Below, piece by piece: positions 1 to 7,650 of a stretch of 64,000 nt of DNA (its first letter is position 1; every line of letters starts with the position of its first letter). The notes beneath the pieces are model-generated. The model made no database searches and was not told the origin of the DNA. It saw nothing but the letters and a program-made list of their open reading frames with translations. The position numbers and the translations under genes are program-made. The stretch is from CAYOYK01 sp964408185. GTDB taxonomy: Bacteria; Bacillota; Clostridia; Christensenellales; Aristaeellaceae. The stretch covers positions 1-64,000 of the forward strand of contig CAYOYK010000010.1 of assembly GCA_964408185.1 (NCBI GenBank), in the 5' to 3' direction.

Positions 1-480
1 GTGATCGTTCCCATGAGCGCGCCGCTGGTGGGCAGCCTGATGTTCGGCAACCTGATCCGCGAGTGCGGCGTGCTGGAGCGCCTGAGCAAGACCTCGCAGA
101 ACGAGCTGGCGAACCTCGTCACCATTTTGCTGGGCATTACCATCGGCTCCACCATGCTGGCGGAAAACTTCCTGCGCTGGGACACGCTGCTCATCCTCGG
201 CTTGGGCCTGTTCGCCTTTGTGTTTGATACGGCCGGCGGCGTGCTGTTTGCCAAGTTTCTCAACCTGTTCCGCAAGAACAAGATCAACCCGATGATCGGC
301 GCGGCCGGCATCTCGGCGTTCCCCATGAGCGCGCGCGTCATCCAAAAGATGGCCAAGGAGGACGACCCCTACAACTTCGTGCTCATGCAGGCCACAAGCG
401 CCAACGTATCGGGGCAGTTGGGTTCCATCGTGGCGGGCAGTATGGTCATCACGCTGGTTGGCCTGCTGATCGGCTGGTAA
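1..480 (+). CDS. Na+-translocating decarboxylase beta subunit, C-terminal part
   Basis: This is the C-terminal 159 residues of the integral membrane beta subunit of a biotin-dependent sodium-pump decarboxylase (OadB/GcdB/MmdB family), which couples decarboxylation of a carboxybiotin to Na+ export. The stretch NPMIGAAGISAFPMSARV and the later NVSGQLGSIVAGS segment are hallmark family sequences in the Na+-path helices. Family members are usually about 370-430 residues, so the true start lies upstream of the window and the gtg at position 1 is unlikely to be the start. The gamma subunit gene follows after 22 nt. Which acid is decarboxylated cannot be told from this subunit. Confidence 0.9.
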   Translation: MIVPMSAPLVGSLMFGNLIRECGVLERLSKTSQNELANLVTILLGITIGSTMLAENFLRWDTLLILGLGLFAFVFDTAGGVLFAKFLNLFRKNKINPMIGAAGISAFPMSARVIQKMAKEDDPYNFVLMQATSANVSGQLGSIVAGSMVITLVGLLIGW

Positions 481-502
481 TCGCATAGAAGGAGGAGTAG
501 CT

Positions 503-694
503 ATGATCGGTTCTCTGTTGATGCTGTCCGAGGCGGCCTCCGCCAACGCGGGCTTGGCAAATATGTCCCTGATGGGCAAAGGGCTTGTTACCACGGTACT
601 GGGGCTGCTGGGCGTGTTTTTAGTGCTGACGGTGTTTTTTATCACCATCAAGCTGATGCAGCGCATCAAGCCCAAGGAAGAAAAAAAAGATTAA
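503..694 (+). CDS. OadG-type gamma subunit of sodium-pump decarboxylase
   Basis: A 63-residue protein with one central hydrophobic helix (about residues 27-52) and a charged lysine-rich tail, the plan of OadG-family gamma subunits, which tether the soluble carboxyltransferase and biotin subunits to the membrane beta subunit. It lies directly behind the beta subunit gene and has a strong GGAGGAG ribosome site. It is at the short end for the family and lacks an extended C-terminal domain. Assignment rests on size, topology and position more than on diagnostic residues. Confidence 0.7.
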   Translation: MIGSLLMLSEAASANAGLANMSLMGKGLVTTVLGLLGVFLVLTVFFITIKLMQRIKPKEEKKD

Positions 695-704
695 GGAGGC
701 GCCC

Positions 705-1190
705 ATGTACTCGCAAGACGATTACAACGCGATTTGTCGGCTGCAGCGCAAGCGCTGGCTGATCGCGCTGATTCCCGCCGTGATCCTGTTCCTCGGCGCG
801 TGCGGCGTGTTTGTGGCCTATCGGCTCGCGCACGATATCGGCGGATGGATTTGGTCCGGCCTGCTGACGATCTTGGGCGGGGGCGTGCTGTGGTTTTTGT
901 ACAACGCCTATATCCGCCCGGTCAAGGCCTATCGCGTGCACGTCGGCTACATGCTGTCCGGCCCGTTTCGGGAGGCCGAGGGCGTGGTGACGGCGCTGGA
1001 CGACGCGCCGTGCGATAAGGACGGCGTGACCTGCCGCCGCCTGACGATCAACGTGGGGGATCGGCAAGCGCCGGACGACGACCGCCTGTACTACTGGGAT
1101 GTGCTGCTGGGGGCTTTCCCCTGCGCCGTGGGCGAACGCGTGCACATCAAGAGCAACGACAAGATGATCTCCGATCTGAAGGCCGCCTGA
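705..1190 (+). CDS. Two-helix membrane protein of unknown function
   Basis: 161 residues: a charged N-terminus, two transmembrane helices (about 18-40 and 46-68), then a soluble domain of roughly 90 residues rich in Asp and Arg. I do not recognise the family. It starts 10 nt after the gamma subunit gene behind AAGGAGG, so it is co-transcribed with the decarboxylase genes and with the Usp-like gene that follows. An accessory or assembly role for the membrane complex would be a guess from position only. Confidence 0.7.
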   Translation: MYSQDDYNAICRLQRKRWLIALIPAVILFLGACGVFVAYRLAHDIGGWIWSGLLTILGGGVLWFLYNAYIRPVKAYRVHVGYMLSGPFREAEGVVTALDDAPCDKDGVTCRRLTINVGDRQAPDDDRLYYWDVLLGAFPCAVGERVHIKSNDKMISDLKAA

Positions 1191-1208
1191 CGGAAAGGAG
1201 CATGAGCC

Positions 1209-1592
1209 ATGGATCCGAAGCCCTCGCCGATCATGGTGTTGGTCACACTGCAGCCAGCCTGCGCAAGGCTCATCCGCAAGGGTGCGGACATGGCCCTCCG
1301 CTGCGGCGTCCCCCTGCATGTGGTGCATGTGCGGCAGCGCTTGCCGGACAGAGACCCCGCCAAGGACGCCGCCGCGCTCAACTGCCTATACGCGCTTGCC
1401 GGTGAGGTGGGCGCGGATATGACGTTGCTCACCGCCGAGGTCGCCGTAACCGCCATGGCCAACTTTGCCGCCGAGCGCAAGGTGACCACCATCATCATGG
1501 GCGGCGGGCAGAAGGCCTCCGGCATCGCGGAAACGCTCAGCGAGCTGCTGCCGGGCGTGCAGGTGATGATTCTGGAGGAGGAGGAGGCGTAG
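1209..1592 (+). CDS. Universal stress protein (UspA)-like protein
   Basis: 127 residues with an alpha/beta Usp-type arrangement. The segment around residues 88-105 (TTIIMGGGQKASG) sits where UspA proteins carry their nucleotide-binding glycine motif, and the end PGVQVMIL resembles the last Usp strand. Start chosen at 1209 because GGAAAGGAG lies 8 nt upstream; the ATG at 1202 is in another frame. It is the last gene of the decarboxylase transcript and is followed by an intrinsic terminator. It ends with TAG, a genuine stop here. Confidence 0.65.
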   Translation: MDPKPSPIMVLVTLQPACARLIRKGADMALRCGVPLHVVHVRQRLPDRDPAKDAAALNCLYALAGEVGADMTLLTAEVAVTAMANFAAERKVTTIIMGGGQKASGIAETLSELLPGVQVMILEEEEA

Positions 1593-1617
1593 GCCTCCTG
1601 TGGCCGTTCTGTTTCAT

Positions 1618-1638
1618 CCGGGCTTCGGCCCGGTTTTT
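1618..1638 (+). terminator. Intrinsic terminator after the decarboxylase operon
   Basis: CCGGGC-TTCG-GCCCGG stem with a stable UUCG tetraloop followed directly by five T. It lies 25 nt after the stop of the Usp-like gene. Confidence 0.9.
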
Positions 1639-1700
1639 GTTGCCCGCGGCGCGCGCTTCCGCAGGCACGCAACTGCCCCAGCTCAACCGCGAGCGCCCCA

Positions 1701-1750
1701 GCGCCACACAAAGCCGCACAAAGCCGCACAACGCCGCACAAAGCCGCCAA
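1701..1750. repeat. Five-copy 10-bp tandem repeat
   Basis: Five head-to-tail decamers, consensus AAGCCGCACA; copies 2 and 3 are identical and copies 1, 4 and 5 diverge by one to a few bases. It lies between a terminator and the ribosome site of the HD-domain gene and is not part of a convincing coding frame. Confidence 0.85.
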
Positions 1751-1776
1751 ATCGTAATCCCAAGGAGGGGATTCAC

Positions 1777-2370
1777 ATGCTGCCAACCCGTACCCAAGCT
1801 GAACAAGAGCTCCGGCTCGCGGAGCAGCTCAATGCGGGCCCATGGGCCGACCACAGCCGCAACGTCGCCCGCGCGGCGGAGGCGCTCGCCCTTGCCGCCG
1901 GAGTGAACGGGGACAAGGCCTACGTCGTGGGCCTGCTCCACGATATCGGGCGCAGAACCGGCTATTCCAACATGCGCCACGTCATTGACGGGTACCGCTA
2001 TCTGCTCTCGCTGGGCTGGGATGAGCCTGCCGCCGTCTGCATGACGCACTCGTACCCCACGCGGAACGTCCGCGAGGACATCGGCAAGGTGGACGTGACC
2101 GAGGCCGATCTGGCCGAGATCGACGCGTTTATCCGCGGCCGAGCCTATGACGACTATGACTGGCTGATCATCCTGTGCGACTCCCTCGCCTTCCCGGACA
2201 GGCTGTGCGTGCTGGAGCAGCGCTTTGTGGATACGACCTCGCGCTATGGGGTTTTCCCCTTCACGGTCGCGCGCTGGACTGCCACCCTCGCGGCCAAAAC
2301 ATCTCTGGAGGCGAGGATGGGCCGCACAATCTACGACGTGCTGCCGGAGATCGGCAGCAGCCTGAAGTAA
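1777..2370 (+). CDS. HD-domain phosphohydrolase-like protein
   Basis: 197 residues. Contains the metal-binding HD signature LLHDIG (His55-Asp56) with an upstream conserved His26, as in HD/HDc hydrolases acting on phosphate esters or nucleotides. The ATG at 1777 is preferred over longer in-frame starts because AAGGAGGGG sits 6-8 nt upstream and because the longer version would translate the 10-bp tandem repeat. Substrate unknown. It converges on metNIQ and shares a bidirectional terminator with it. Confidence 0.85.
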   Translation: MLPTRTQAEQELRLAEQLNAGPWADHSRNVARAAEALALAAGVNGDKAYVVGLLHDIGRRTGYSNMRHVIDGYRYLLSLGWDEPAAVCMTHSYPTRNVREDIGKVDVTEADLAEIDAFIRGRAYDDYDWLIILCDSLAFPDRLCVLEQRFVDTTSRYGVFPFTVARWTATLAAKTSLEARMGRTIYDVLPEIGSSLK

Positions 2371-2383
2371 ACGCCAACGCAAA

Positions 2384-2414
2384 AAAGCCAGACGGTTTGC
2401 GCCGTCTGGCTTTT
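2384..2414. terminator. Bidirectional terminator between HD gene and metQ
   Basis: Perfect 9-bp inverted repeat GCCAGACGG / CCGTCTGGC with a 6-nt loop, flanked by A-run on the left and T-run on the right, so it can end transcription of both convergent genes. Confidence 0.93.
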
Positions 2415-2431
2415 TGCTGTACGATAAGGGA

Positions 2432-3253
2432 TTACTGCGCGTCGGCGGGGGTGAAGGTAGGCGCGAAGCCCGCGTTCACGATGAGATCGTACACCTTCTG
2501 GGTGTAGATGCACTTTTCAAGAGCCTTCACAAAGTCGGCGTCGGCGTTTTCCGGCTTGACGACGACGATGTTCACATACGCAGCGGCCGCTTGGCTCTCC
2601 GCGCCCTCGGCAAAGAGGCCGTCGGTGTAAGGCACCAGATCAATCAGCGTGGCGTTGTTGCCGTTGATGACGGCGTAGGCCACATCGTCCCGCACGCCGG
2701 GGATCAGCTCCGCGTTGACCTCGTAGATATCCAGCGCATAGGGATTGGTGACGATATCGGCCACCTTGCAGGTGCTCTCCAGCGTGGTGCCATCCGGCAG
2801 GGTGATGAGGCCCGCCTCTTGCAGCAGCAGCAGCGCGCGGTTCTCGTTGACGGGGTCGTTGGGCACGGCAATGCGGTCGCCGGCGGCGATATCGTCCAAG
2901 CTGGTCTTGGTTCCCGCGTAGATCGCCATGGGCTCAAAGTGCGTGTACACAACGGCCACAAGCTGCTCCGCCTCAGGCACGGACGCGTTGTACTGCGCCA
3001 AGTACGGCACATGCTGGAAGAAGTTTGCGTCCATCTCGCCGCTGGCGGTGGCGGGATTTTCAACCACGTAGTCGCTTACGACGGTGATATTCAGCTCATA
3101 GCCAAGCGCCTTCATGTCGTCCTTGATGAGCTCCAAAATCTCGGCGTGGGGATTGGTGGTGGCGATGATGGAGATCGTTTGATTCTCCGCGCACGCTACG
3201 GCGGCGCCCATTGTCAGGCAAAGAGCAAGGAAGATGGCTAACGTTTTTTTCAT
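2432..3253 (-). CDS. metQ: MetQ/NlpA methionine-binding protein of ABC importer
   Basis: 273 residues with an N-terminal signal sequence ending around ACA-E and the NlpA/MetQ fold typical of D/L-methionine binding proteins (for example TTNPHAEILE, ANFFQHVPYL, AVPNDPVNENRALLLLQ and YALDIYEV). It would be captured at the membrane and deliver methionine to MetNI. The Cys before the mature start is preceded by AVA rather than a clear LxxC lipobox, so lipidation is uncertain. The start at 3253 is chosen over 3271 because GGAG lies 8 nt upstream. It is the last gene of metN-metI-metQ. Confidence 0.93.
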   Translation of the reverse strand: MKKTLAIFLALCLTMGAAVACAENQTISIIATTNPHAEILELIKDDMKALGYELNITVVSDYVVENPATASGEMDANFFQHVPYLAQYNASVPEAEQLVAVVYTHFEPMAIYAGTKTSLDDIAAGDRIAVPNDPVNENRALLLLQEAGLITLPDGTTLESTCKVADIVTNPYALDIYEVNAELIPGVRDDVAYAVINGNNATLIDLVPYTDGLFAEGAESQAAAAYVNIVVVKPENADADFVKALEKCIYTQKVYDLIVNAGFAPTFTPADAQ

Positions 3254-3267
3254 GGGGATGGCTCCTT

Positions 3268-3936
3268 TCAAATTTTGATCCTTTTATGGTCAAGGCGGCG
3301 CGTGGAGCGCGTGCCAATGACGGTGATGAACTGTACCATGAGCACAAGCCCAAGGCTGGCGGAGTACATAACGTCAAACTTGCGGATGTTCAGACCGCTG
3401 ACGATGGCCACGGAGCCAAGCCCGCCGCCGCCCGCCGCGCTGGCCATGGCGGTGTAGCCAAGGATGGTCGTCATGCAGATGGCCGCGCTGTTGACCAGCG
3501 AGGGCATCGCCTCCGGCAGCAGCACCTTGGTGATGATCTCCCAGTTGGTGCTGCCCATGGATACGGCCGCCTCCAGCACGCCGCTGTCGACCTCCTCCAG
3601 CGAGTTTTCCACCATGCGCGCCACATAAGGGAACGCGCTGATAATCAGCGGAAAAATGACCGCCGTGGTCCCGATCGACTGTCCCATCACAAAGCGGGTG
3701 ATCGGGAACAGCAGCGCCAGCATAATGATAAAGGGAATCGAGCGCAGAAAGTTGATCACCACGCCCAAAATCGCGTTGAAGGTGGGCGCGCTCATGATCC
3801 GGCCGCGCTTGGTGACGGTGAGCAGCACGCCCAAGGGCAGGCCCAGCACATAGGAGATCACGGTGGCGAACATCGTCATGTACAGGGTTTCTCCGGTCGC
3901 CTTCAGCAGCAGGGGACCCAGCTTGCTCCAATCCAT
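3268..3936 (-). CDS. metI: MetI methionine ABC transporter permease
   Basis: 222 residues, five or so membrane helices. It carries the permease EAA loop (about residues 110-145, LEEVDSGVLEAAVSMGS) that contacts the ATPase and the conserved AMASAAGGGGLGSVA segment of MetI proteins. Length is normal for the family (about 217-230). Its ATG overlaps the metN stop (TAATG), indicating translational coupling. Confidence 0.95.
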   Translation of the reverse strand: MDWSKLGPLLLKATGETLYMTMFATVISYVLGLPLGVLLTVTKRGRIMSAPTFNAILGVVINFLRSIPFIIMLALLFPITRFVMGQSIGTTAVIFPLIISAFPYVARMVENSLEEVDSGVLEAAVSMGSTNWEIITKVLLPEAMPSLVNSAAICMTTILGYTAMASAAGGGGLGSVAIVSGLNIRKFDVMYSASLGLVLMVQFITVIGTRSTRRLDHKRIKI

Positions 3937-5012
3937 TACGGATGCACCTCCTCGACCGTGAGACCGTTCTGCGTCAGGTATTCCTTGATGCGGCGCTTCT
4001 CGTCGTCATTCTCCGGCAGGGCGATCATCGTCTGGCCATAGAGCTTATGGTTGAGCTGGCGCATATCGGCCGAAAGGATGTTTACATCCACGCCGACCTC
4101 GCGGATAAGGCGGGATAGGATCGGCTTCTCGGCGGTCTCCCCGTCAAACACGATGCGCAGGGCGGGTTCCGCAGGCACGGCCTCCTCCTGCGGCAGAATG
4201 CCGAACAGGCGCTTCCCGGCCGCGGACTTAGTGTGCAAAAACACATCGTCCACAGAGCCCTGCTCCACCACCTTGCCGTTATCCAAAATGGCGACCTTGT
4301 TGCAGATCTGCCGGATCACGGCCATCTCGTGCGTAATGACCACCACGGTAATGCCCATCTTCTTGTTGATATCCTGCAAAAGCTGAAGGATGGACTGCGT
4401 GGTCATGGGGTCGAGGGCGCTGGTGGCCTCGTCGCAAAGGAGCATCTCCGGGTCGCTGGCCAGCGCGCGGGCGATGGCCACGCGCTGCTTCTGCCCGCCG
4501 CTGAGCTGCGTTGGGTAAGCGTTCGCCTTGTTCTCCAGCCCGACGATGCGGAGCAGCTCCGTCACGCGCTCGTTGGCACGCTCCTTGGGCACGCCCGCGA
4601 TCTCCAACGGATAGCGCACATTGCGGGCGACGTTCTTTTGCATGAGCAGGTTGAACTGCTGAAAGATCATCCCCATCCGGCGGCGCAGGGCGCGCAGCTC
4701 CTTGCCGTTGAGCGCGTAGATATCCTTGCCGTCGATGTACACGCGTCCGTCGTTGGGGGTATCCAGCCGATTGAGGCAGCGGATCAGCGTGCTCTTGCCC
4801 GCGCCGCTCATGCCGATGATGCCGTAAATATCGCCCTTCTCGATGGTCAGGTTGATGTTATCCAGCGCCACCACCTCGCCGCCGGGTACGGCGTACACCT
4901 TGTGCAGACCGACAATCTCGATCTGCGGCGGGGCGGCGCAGGCCAGCTCGTTCGGGTCTACGTCAAAATGGTCAAACAGGTCGGCCTCGTTGGGAAGTGA
5001 GTTTGGCTGCAC
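3936..5012 (-). CDS. metN: MetN methionine ABC transporter ATPase
   Basis: 358 residues: an ABC domain with Walker A GMSGAGKST, Q-loop FQQFNLL, signature LSGGQKQR, Walker B LLCDEATSALD and H-loop THEM, followed by a C-terminal ACT-like NIL domain (last about 90 residues), which in E. coli MetN binds methionine and inhibits transport. GTG at 5012 is chosen because AAAGGAG lies 8 nt upstream; the longer in-frame ATG at 5054 lies inside the terminator of the leader and cannot be the start of a read-through-regulated gene. It has an unusual 25-residue extension before the first ABC strand. Expression is probably set by the leader peptide and terminator upstream. Confidence 0.95.
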   Translation of the reverse strand: MQPNSLPNEADLFDHFDVDPNELACAAPPQIEIVGLHKVYAVPGGEVVALDNINLTIEKGDIYGIIGMSGAGKSTLIRCLNRLDTPNDGRVYIDGKDIYALNGKELRALRRRMGMIFQQFNLLMQKNVARNVRYPLEIAGVPKERANERVTELLRIVGLENKANAYPTQLSGGQKQRVAIARALASDPEMLLCDEATSALDPMTTQSILQLLQDINKKMGITVVVITHEMAVIRQICNKVAILDNGKVVEQGSVDDVFLHTKSAAGKRLFGILPQEEAVPAEPALRIVFDGETAEKPILSRLIREVGVDVNILSADMRQLNHKLYGQTMIALPENDDEKRRIKEYLTQNGLTVEEVHP

Positions 5013-5035
5013 GTTTGTCTCTCCTTTGCATTCAA

Positions 5036-5069
5036 TAAAAAGCCCGCCTCGCACTGATGCGAAGCGGGC
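5036..5069 (-). terminator. Leader terminator (attenuator) upstream of metN
   Basis: On the minus strand a 12-bp stem GCCCGCTTCGCA / TGCGAGGCGGGC (one G-U) with a 4-nt loop is followed by TTTTTATT. It stands between the leader peptide stop (5085) and the metN ribosome site, so transcription must read through it to express metNIQ. Confidence 0.9.
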
Positions 5070-5084
5070 CCGAAACGGTATATC

Positions 5085-5168
5085 TCAAGCGACGCAACAC
5101 AAACAGCACGAGGAAACACTCGCGCACATCATGAGCATCGACATGGCACATGGGTGGCTCACGAGCAT
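5085..5168 (-). CDS. Met/Cys-rich leader peptide of the metNIQ operon
   Basis: A 27-codon reading frame (ATG 5168, TGA 5085-5087) with AGAGGAGGGA just upstream. It begins about 30 nt after the predicted transcription start. It encodes Met at positions 1, 9, 11, 13 and 14 and Cys at 7, 15, 21, 22, 24 and 25, so 11 of 27 residues are sulfur amino acids. The stop is 15 nt before the terminator stem. This is the classic arrangement of ribosome-mediated transcription attenuation, here sensing charged tRNA-Met and/or tRNA-Cys for a methionine importer. A 7-bp hairpin (GCGCGAG / CTCGTGC, 5106-5125) can form inside the frame. Confidence 0.75.
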   Translation of the reverse strand: MLVSHPCAMSMLMMCASVSSCCLCCVA

Positions 5169-5204
5169 TCCCTCCTCTGCTTGGCTTACGCCTGACTTGT
5201 GCGG

Positions 5205-5233
5205 ATTATACCGTATCCCTCCCCCCTTGTCAA
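5205..5233 (-). promoter_or_regulatory. Consensus promoter of the metNIQ transcript
   Basis: Perfect TTGACA (5228-5233) and TATAAT (5205-5210) on the minus strand with a 17-bp spacer. It sets a leader of about 185 nt before metN. Confidence 0.93.
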
Positions 5234-5293
5234 GCCGCCGACGCGATTTTTTTGGGGAAGGTGCACGGAAAGTACAAACGCGCCCGCAATCCC

Positions 5294-5322
5294 TTGACGG
5301 AAAGGCACGAAAAAGGTAAAAT
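5294..5322 (+). promoter_or_regulatory. Promoter of the transglutaminase-pilus-like operon
   Basis: TTGACG (5294-5299), 17-bp spacer, TAAAAT (5317-5322), about 40 nt before the GTG start of the transglutaminase gene. No later promoter is evident before pilT, so it probably drives the whole operon to 10097. Confidence 0.8.
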
Positions 5323-5363
5323 GTTGCAAGCCCTTATCCCGTGCGTTGATGGAGGAATCGAGC

Positions 5364-6203
5364 GTGACAGACCGTACCGGCCCGCATGCCTTGGGTACGC
5401 CGCGATGGAACCGCTTCCGCGCGGCGCTGCTGGCCTGCCTGCTGGCGCTTGGCTCGACCGCCTGCGCGTGGACGCTCTGCTTCCCGGAGGCGCTGGGCGC
5501 GGACGTGTATAAAAAGAGCGGCTTTGTGGTGGACGCGAGCCAATCCGCCATGGGGATTGTGATGGCGCAGTACCAGACAAGCGAAAAGCGCCTGAAGGTG
5601 CGCGTCTCAAGGGGCGACGACATGTACACCTACGACCTCAACCAAAACGGAGAGTACGAGGTGTTCCCTCTGCAAATGGGCAGCGGCAAGTACAAGGTGC
5701 AGCTTTACCAGCAGGTCTCCGGCGATCGGTACTCCTCCGTGGCCTCGGTGAGCTTCCGCGCGGAGCTGGACAACGAGATGGCCCCTTACCTCTGCCCCAG
5801 CCAGTACGTGTGGTATACGGCGCAGTCCGACGCGGTGGCCAAATCGCAGGAGCTGTGCCTCGGCCTCACCTCGGATTCGGACAAGGTGCGCGCCATCTAC
5901 GAGTACGTGACCAAGAATGTGGTGTACGATTACATTCTTGCCGCAACCGTCAAGTCCGGCTATCTGCCGGATGTGGACAGCGTGCTGTCCTGCCGCAAGG
6001 GCATCTGCTTCGATGTGGCCGCGCTCATGGCCTGCATGCTGCGCACGCAGGATATCCCCACGCAGCTCGTCATCGGCTATGCGGACAAAAACTACCACGC
6101 GTGGAATAACATCTATGTGGACGGCGAATGGCTGCGCTACGATGCCACCGCCGTCATCAGCAATACCAAGGTCAGCACGTACACGCAGGAGCGTGTGTAC
6201 TGA
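5364..6203 (+). CDS. Membrane-anchored transglutaminase-like protease
   Basis: 279 residues: an N-terminal membrane helix or signal (about 18-45), a beta-rich domain, and a C-terminal transglutaminase-like papain-fold domain with a complete triad: Cys215 (RKGICFD), His245 (NYHAWN) and Asp260 (RYDAT). Such domains act as cysteine proteases or transamidases, outside the cell in this topology. GTG at 5364 is chosen because GGAGG sits 8 nt upstream. It heads an operon with PilC, pilin-like proteins and PilT, which suggests a role in processing or cross-linking surface appendage components, but this is inference. Confidence 0.85.
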   Translation: MTDRTGPHALGTPRWNRFRAALLACLLALGSTACAWTLCFPEALGADVYKKSGFVVDASQSAMGIVMAQYQTSEKRLKVRVSRGDDMYTYDLNQNGEYEVFPLQMGSGKYKVQLYQQVSGDRYSSVASVSFRAELDNEMAPYLCPSQYVWYTAQSDAVAKSQELCLGLTSDSDKVRAIYEYVTKNVVYDYILAATVKSGYLPDVDSVLSCRKGICFDVAALMACMLRTQDIPTQLVIGYADKNYHAWNNIYVDGEWLRYDATAVISNTKVSTYTQERVY

Positions 6204-6224
6204 GCCAATAAGGAGGCTGCCCCT

Positions 6225-7286
6225 ATGGCGCGACGCAATGGAAAATCACGGAACCTGCTCACCTCCGCCGAGCTGAGCATCCTGTGCGAGCAGCTGGCGC
6301 TGATCCTCAGCTCCGGCCTGCCCCTGCACGACGGCGTGGACGCGCTGTGCGATAATTACCGCGATTCGCGCTACGCCGAGGCGTTTGCCACGCTCAACCA
6401 GACGGTGCTGGAGAGCGGCAGCCTGCACGACGGGCTGGAGGCGGCGGGCGTGTTCCCCACCTATTTGGTGGAAATGGCGCAGATCGGCGAAAAAACCGGC
6501 GAGCTGGACCATGTGATGAGCGACTTGGCGGCCTACTACCAGCGCGAGGACAAGGTGCGCAAGTCCATCCGCAACGCGGTGGTCTACCCGCTGGCGCTGA
6601 TCATCATGATGGCCGTGCTCATTGTGGTGCTGATTACACAGGTGCTGCCTATCTTTGAGGATGTGTTCCGCGGGCTGGGCGTATCGCTGGACGGTGCCGG
6701 CGAGACGTGGATGAACGTGGGCATGGGCGTGGGCCGCGGCGTGCTGATCCTCGCGGGCGTGTTTGTCGTGCTGGCGCTGGCGTTTGTGCTGATCCTGCGC
6801 GGCGACAGCAGCCCATCCGCCAAGAGCTTTCTGTTCCGCTTCGTTACGCCGTTGCAGCGCCTCAACCAAAAGCTCTGCGCGGGCCGCTTCGCCGAGACTC
6901 TGGCCATGATGCTGCGCAGCGGCTACCCGCTGGACGAGTCCCTCGGCCTGATCGAGCGCATCCTGACCGACCCGGACGTGACGGCCAAGGTGCATAGCTG
7001 CCGCGAAAAAATGCAGAGCGGCAAGCCCTTCGCCGATGCGGTGGAGGAGCTTGGTCTGTTTGAAAAGCTGCATTGCCGCATGATCCGCGTGGGCGCGCAG
7101 GCCGGGCAGACCGATAGCGTAATGCAGCGCTTGGCTTCAATTTACGATGAGGAAATGGACGAATCCATCGGCCGTGTCGTCGGGGTCATCGAGCCTACGC
7201 TGGTGGCGCTGATGAGCGTTATCATCGGCGCGATTCTGCTCAGCGTCATGCTCCCGCTGATGAGCGTTCTTTCCGGCATGGCGTAA
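6225..7286 (+). CDS. pilC: PilC/GspF-type inner membrane platform protein
   Basis: 353 residues with two T2SSF domains. Each begins with the typical QLALILSSGLPLHDG / FAETLAMMLRSGYPLDESL helix, and membrane helices lie at about 120-150, 170-195 and 325-350. Conserved IGEKTGEL and GAQAGQTDSV motifs are present. It is the polytopic platform on which assembly and retraction ATPases act in type IV pili and type II secretion. Length is slightly short of the usual 400 because the N-terminal cytoplasmic extension is reduced. It lies 21 nt after the transglutaminase gene. Confidence 0.93.
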   Translation: MARRNGKSRNLLTSAELSILCEQLALILSSGLPLHDGVDALCDNYRDSRYAEAFATLNQTVLESGSLHDGLEAAGVFPTYLVEMAQIGEKTGELDHVMSDLAAYYQREDKVRKSIRNAVVYPLALIIMMAVLIVVLITQVLPIFEDVFRGLGVSLDGAGETWMNVGMGVGRGVLILAGVFVVLALAFVLILRGDSSPSAKSFLFRFVTPLQRLNQKLCAGRFAETLAMMLRSGYPLDESLGLIERILTDPDVTAKVHSCREKMQSGKPFADAVEELGLFEKLHCRMIRVGAQAGQTDSVMQRLASIYDEEMDESIGRVVGVIEPTLVALMSVIIGAILLSVMLPLMSVLSGMA

Positions 7287-7322
7287 CTCCGAGAGAAAAC
7301 CCACACGGAAAGGAGAGCGCGA

Positions 7323-7649
7323 GTGGACAAAAAGCGCAATCCCCACGCCCAGTGGCGCGGGCTTCTGGTTACAGCCGTCACCTTTTTTCTGGCCGTCGGC
7401 GTACTGGTATTGGTCGCCTCGCAGGTGGCGGGGCGGAACGACAGCGAGCAGACCGATCTGCTCCAACAGGCGGTTTTGCGCGCCTCGCTGACCTGCTATG
7501 CCGTGGAGGGCCGCTACCCCGCCGACGCGGCCTATCTGGAGGAGCACTATGGCGTCAGCTATGACCACGAGCGGTATCTGATCGTGCTGGATGGCTTTGC
7601 GGAAAACATCCTGCCGGATATCCGCGTGCTGGTCAAGGGAGGGCAGTAG
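7323..7649 (+). CDS. Small bitopic pilin-operon protein
   Basis: 108 residues: short basic N-terminus, one membrane helix (about 13-32), and an extracellular domain with the helix segment LLQQAVLRASLTCYAVEGRYP, which resembles the pseudopilin alpha-1 continuation and beta-turn (aliphatic helix then GRYP). There is no Gly-Phe prepilin peptidase site and no Glu5. GTG start with GGAAAGGAG upstream. Lies between pilC and other pilin-like genes, so a minor pseudopilin or structural component is likely. Confidence 0.7.
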   Translation: MDKKRNPHAQWRGLLVTAVTFFLAVGVLVLVASQVAGRNDSEQTDLLQQAVLRASLTCYAVEGRYPADAAYLEEHYGVSYDHERYLIVLDGFAENILPDIRVLVKGGQ

Positions 7650-7650
7650 C

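Noticed and set aside
1701..1750. CRISPR-like array
   Set aside because: The 10-bp units are directly contiguous without spacers.
5013..5204. SAM (S-box) riboswitch or T-box before metN
   Set aside because: No S-box core and no T-box sequence of the AGGGUGGNACCGCG kind is present. The short Met/Cys frame explains the leader better.
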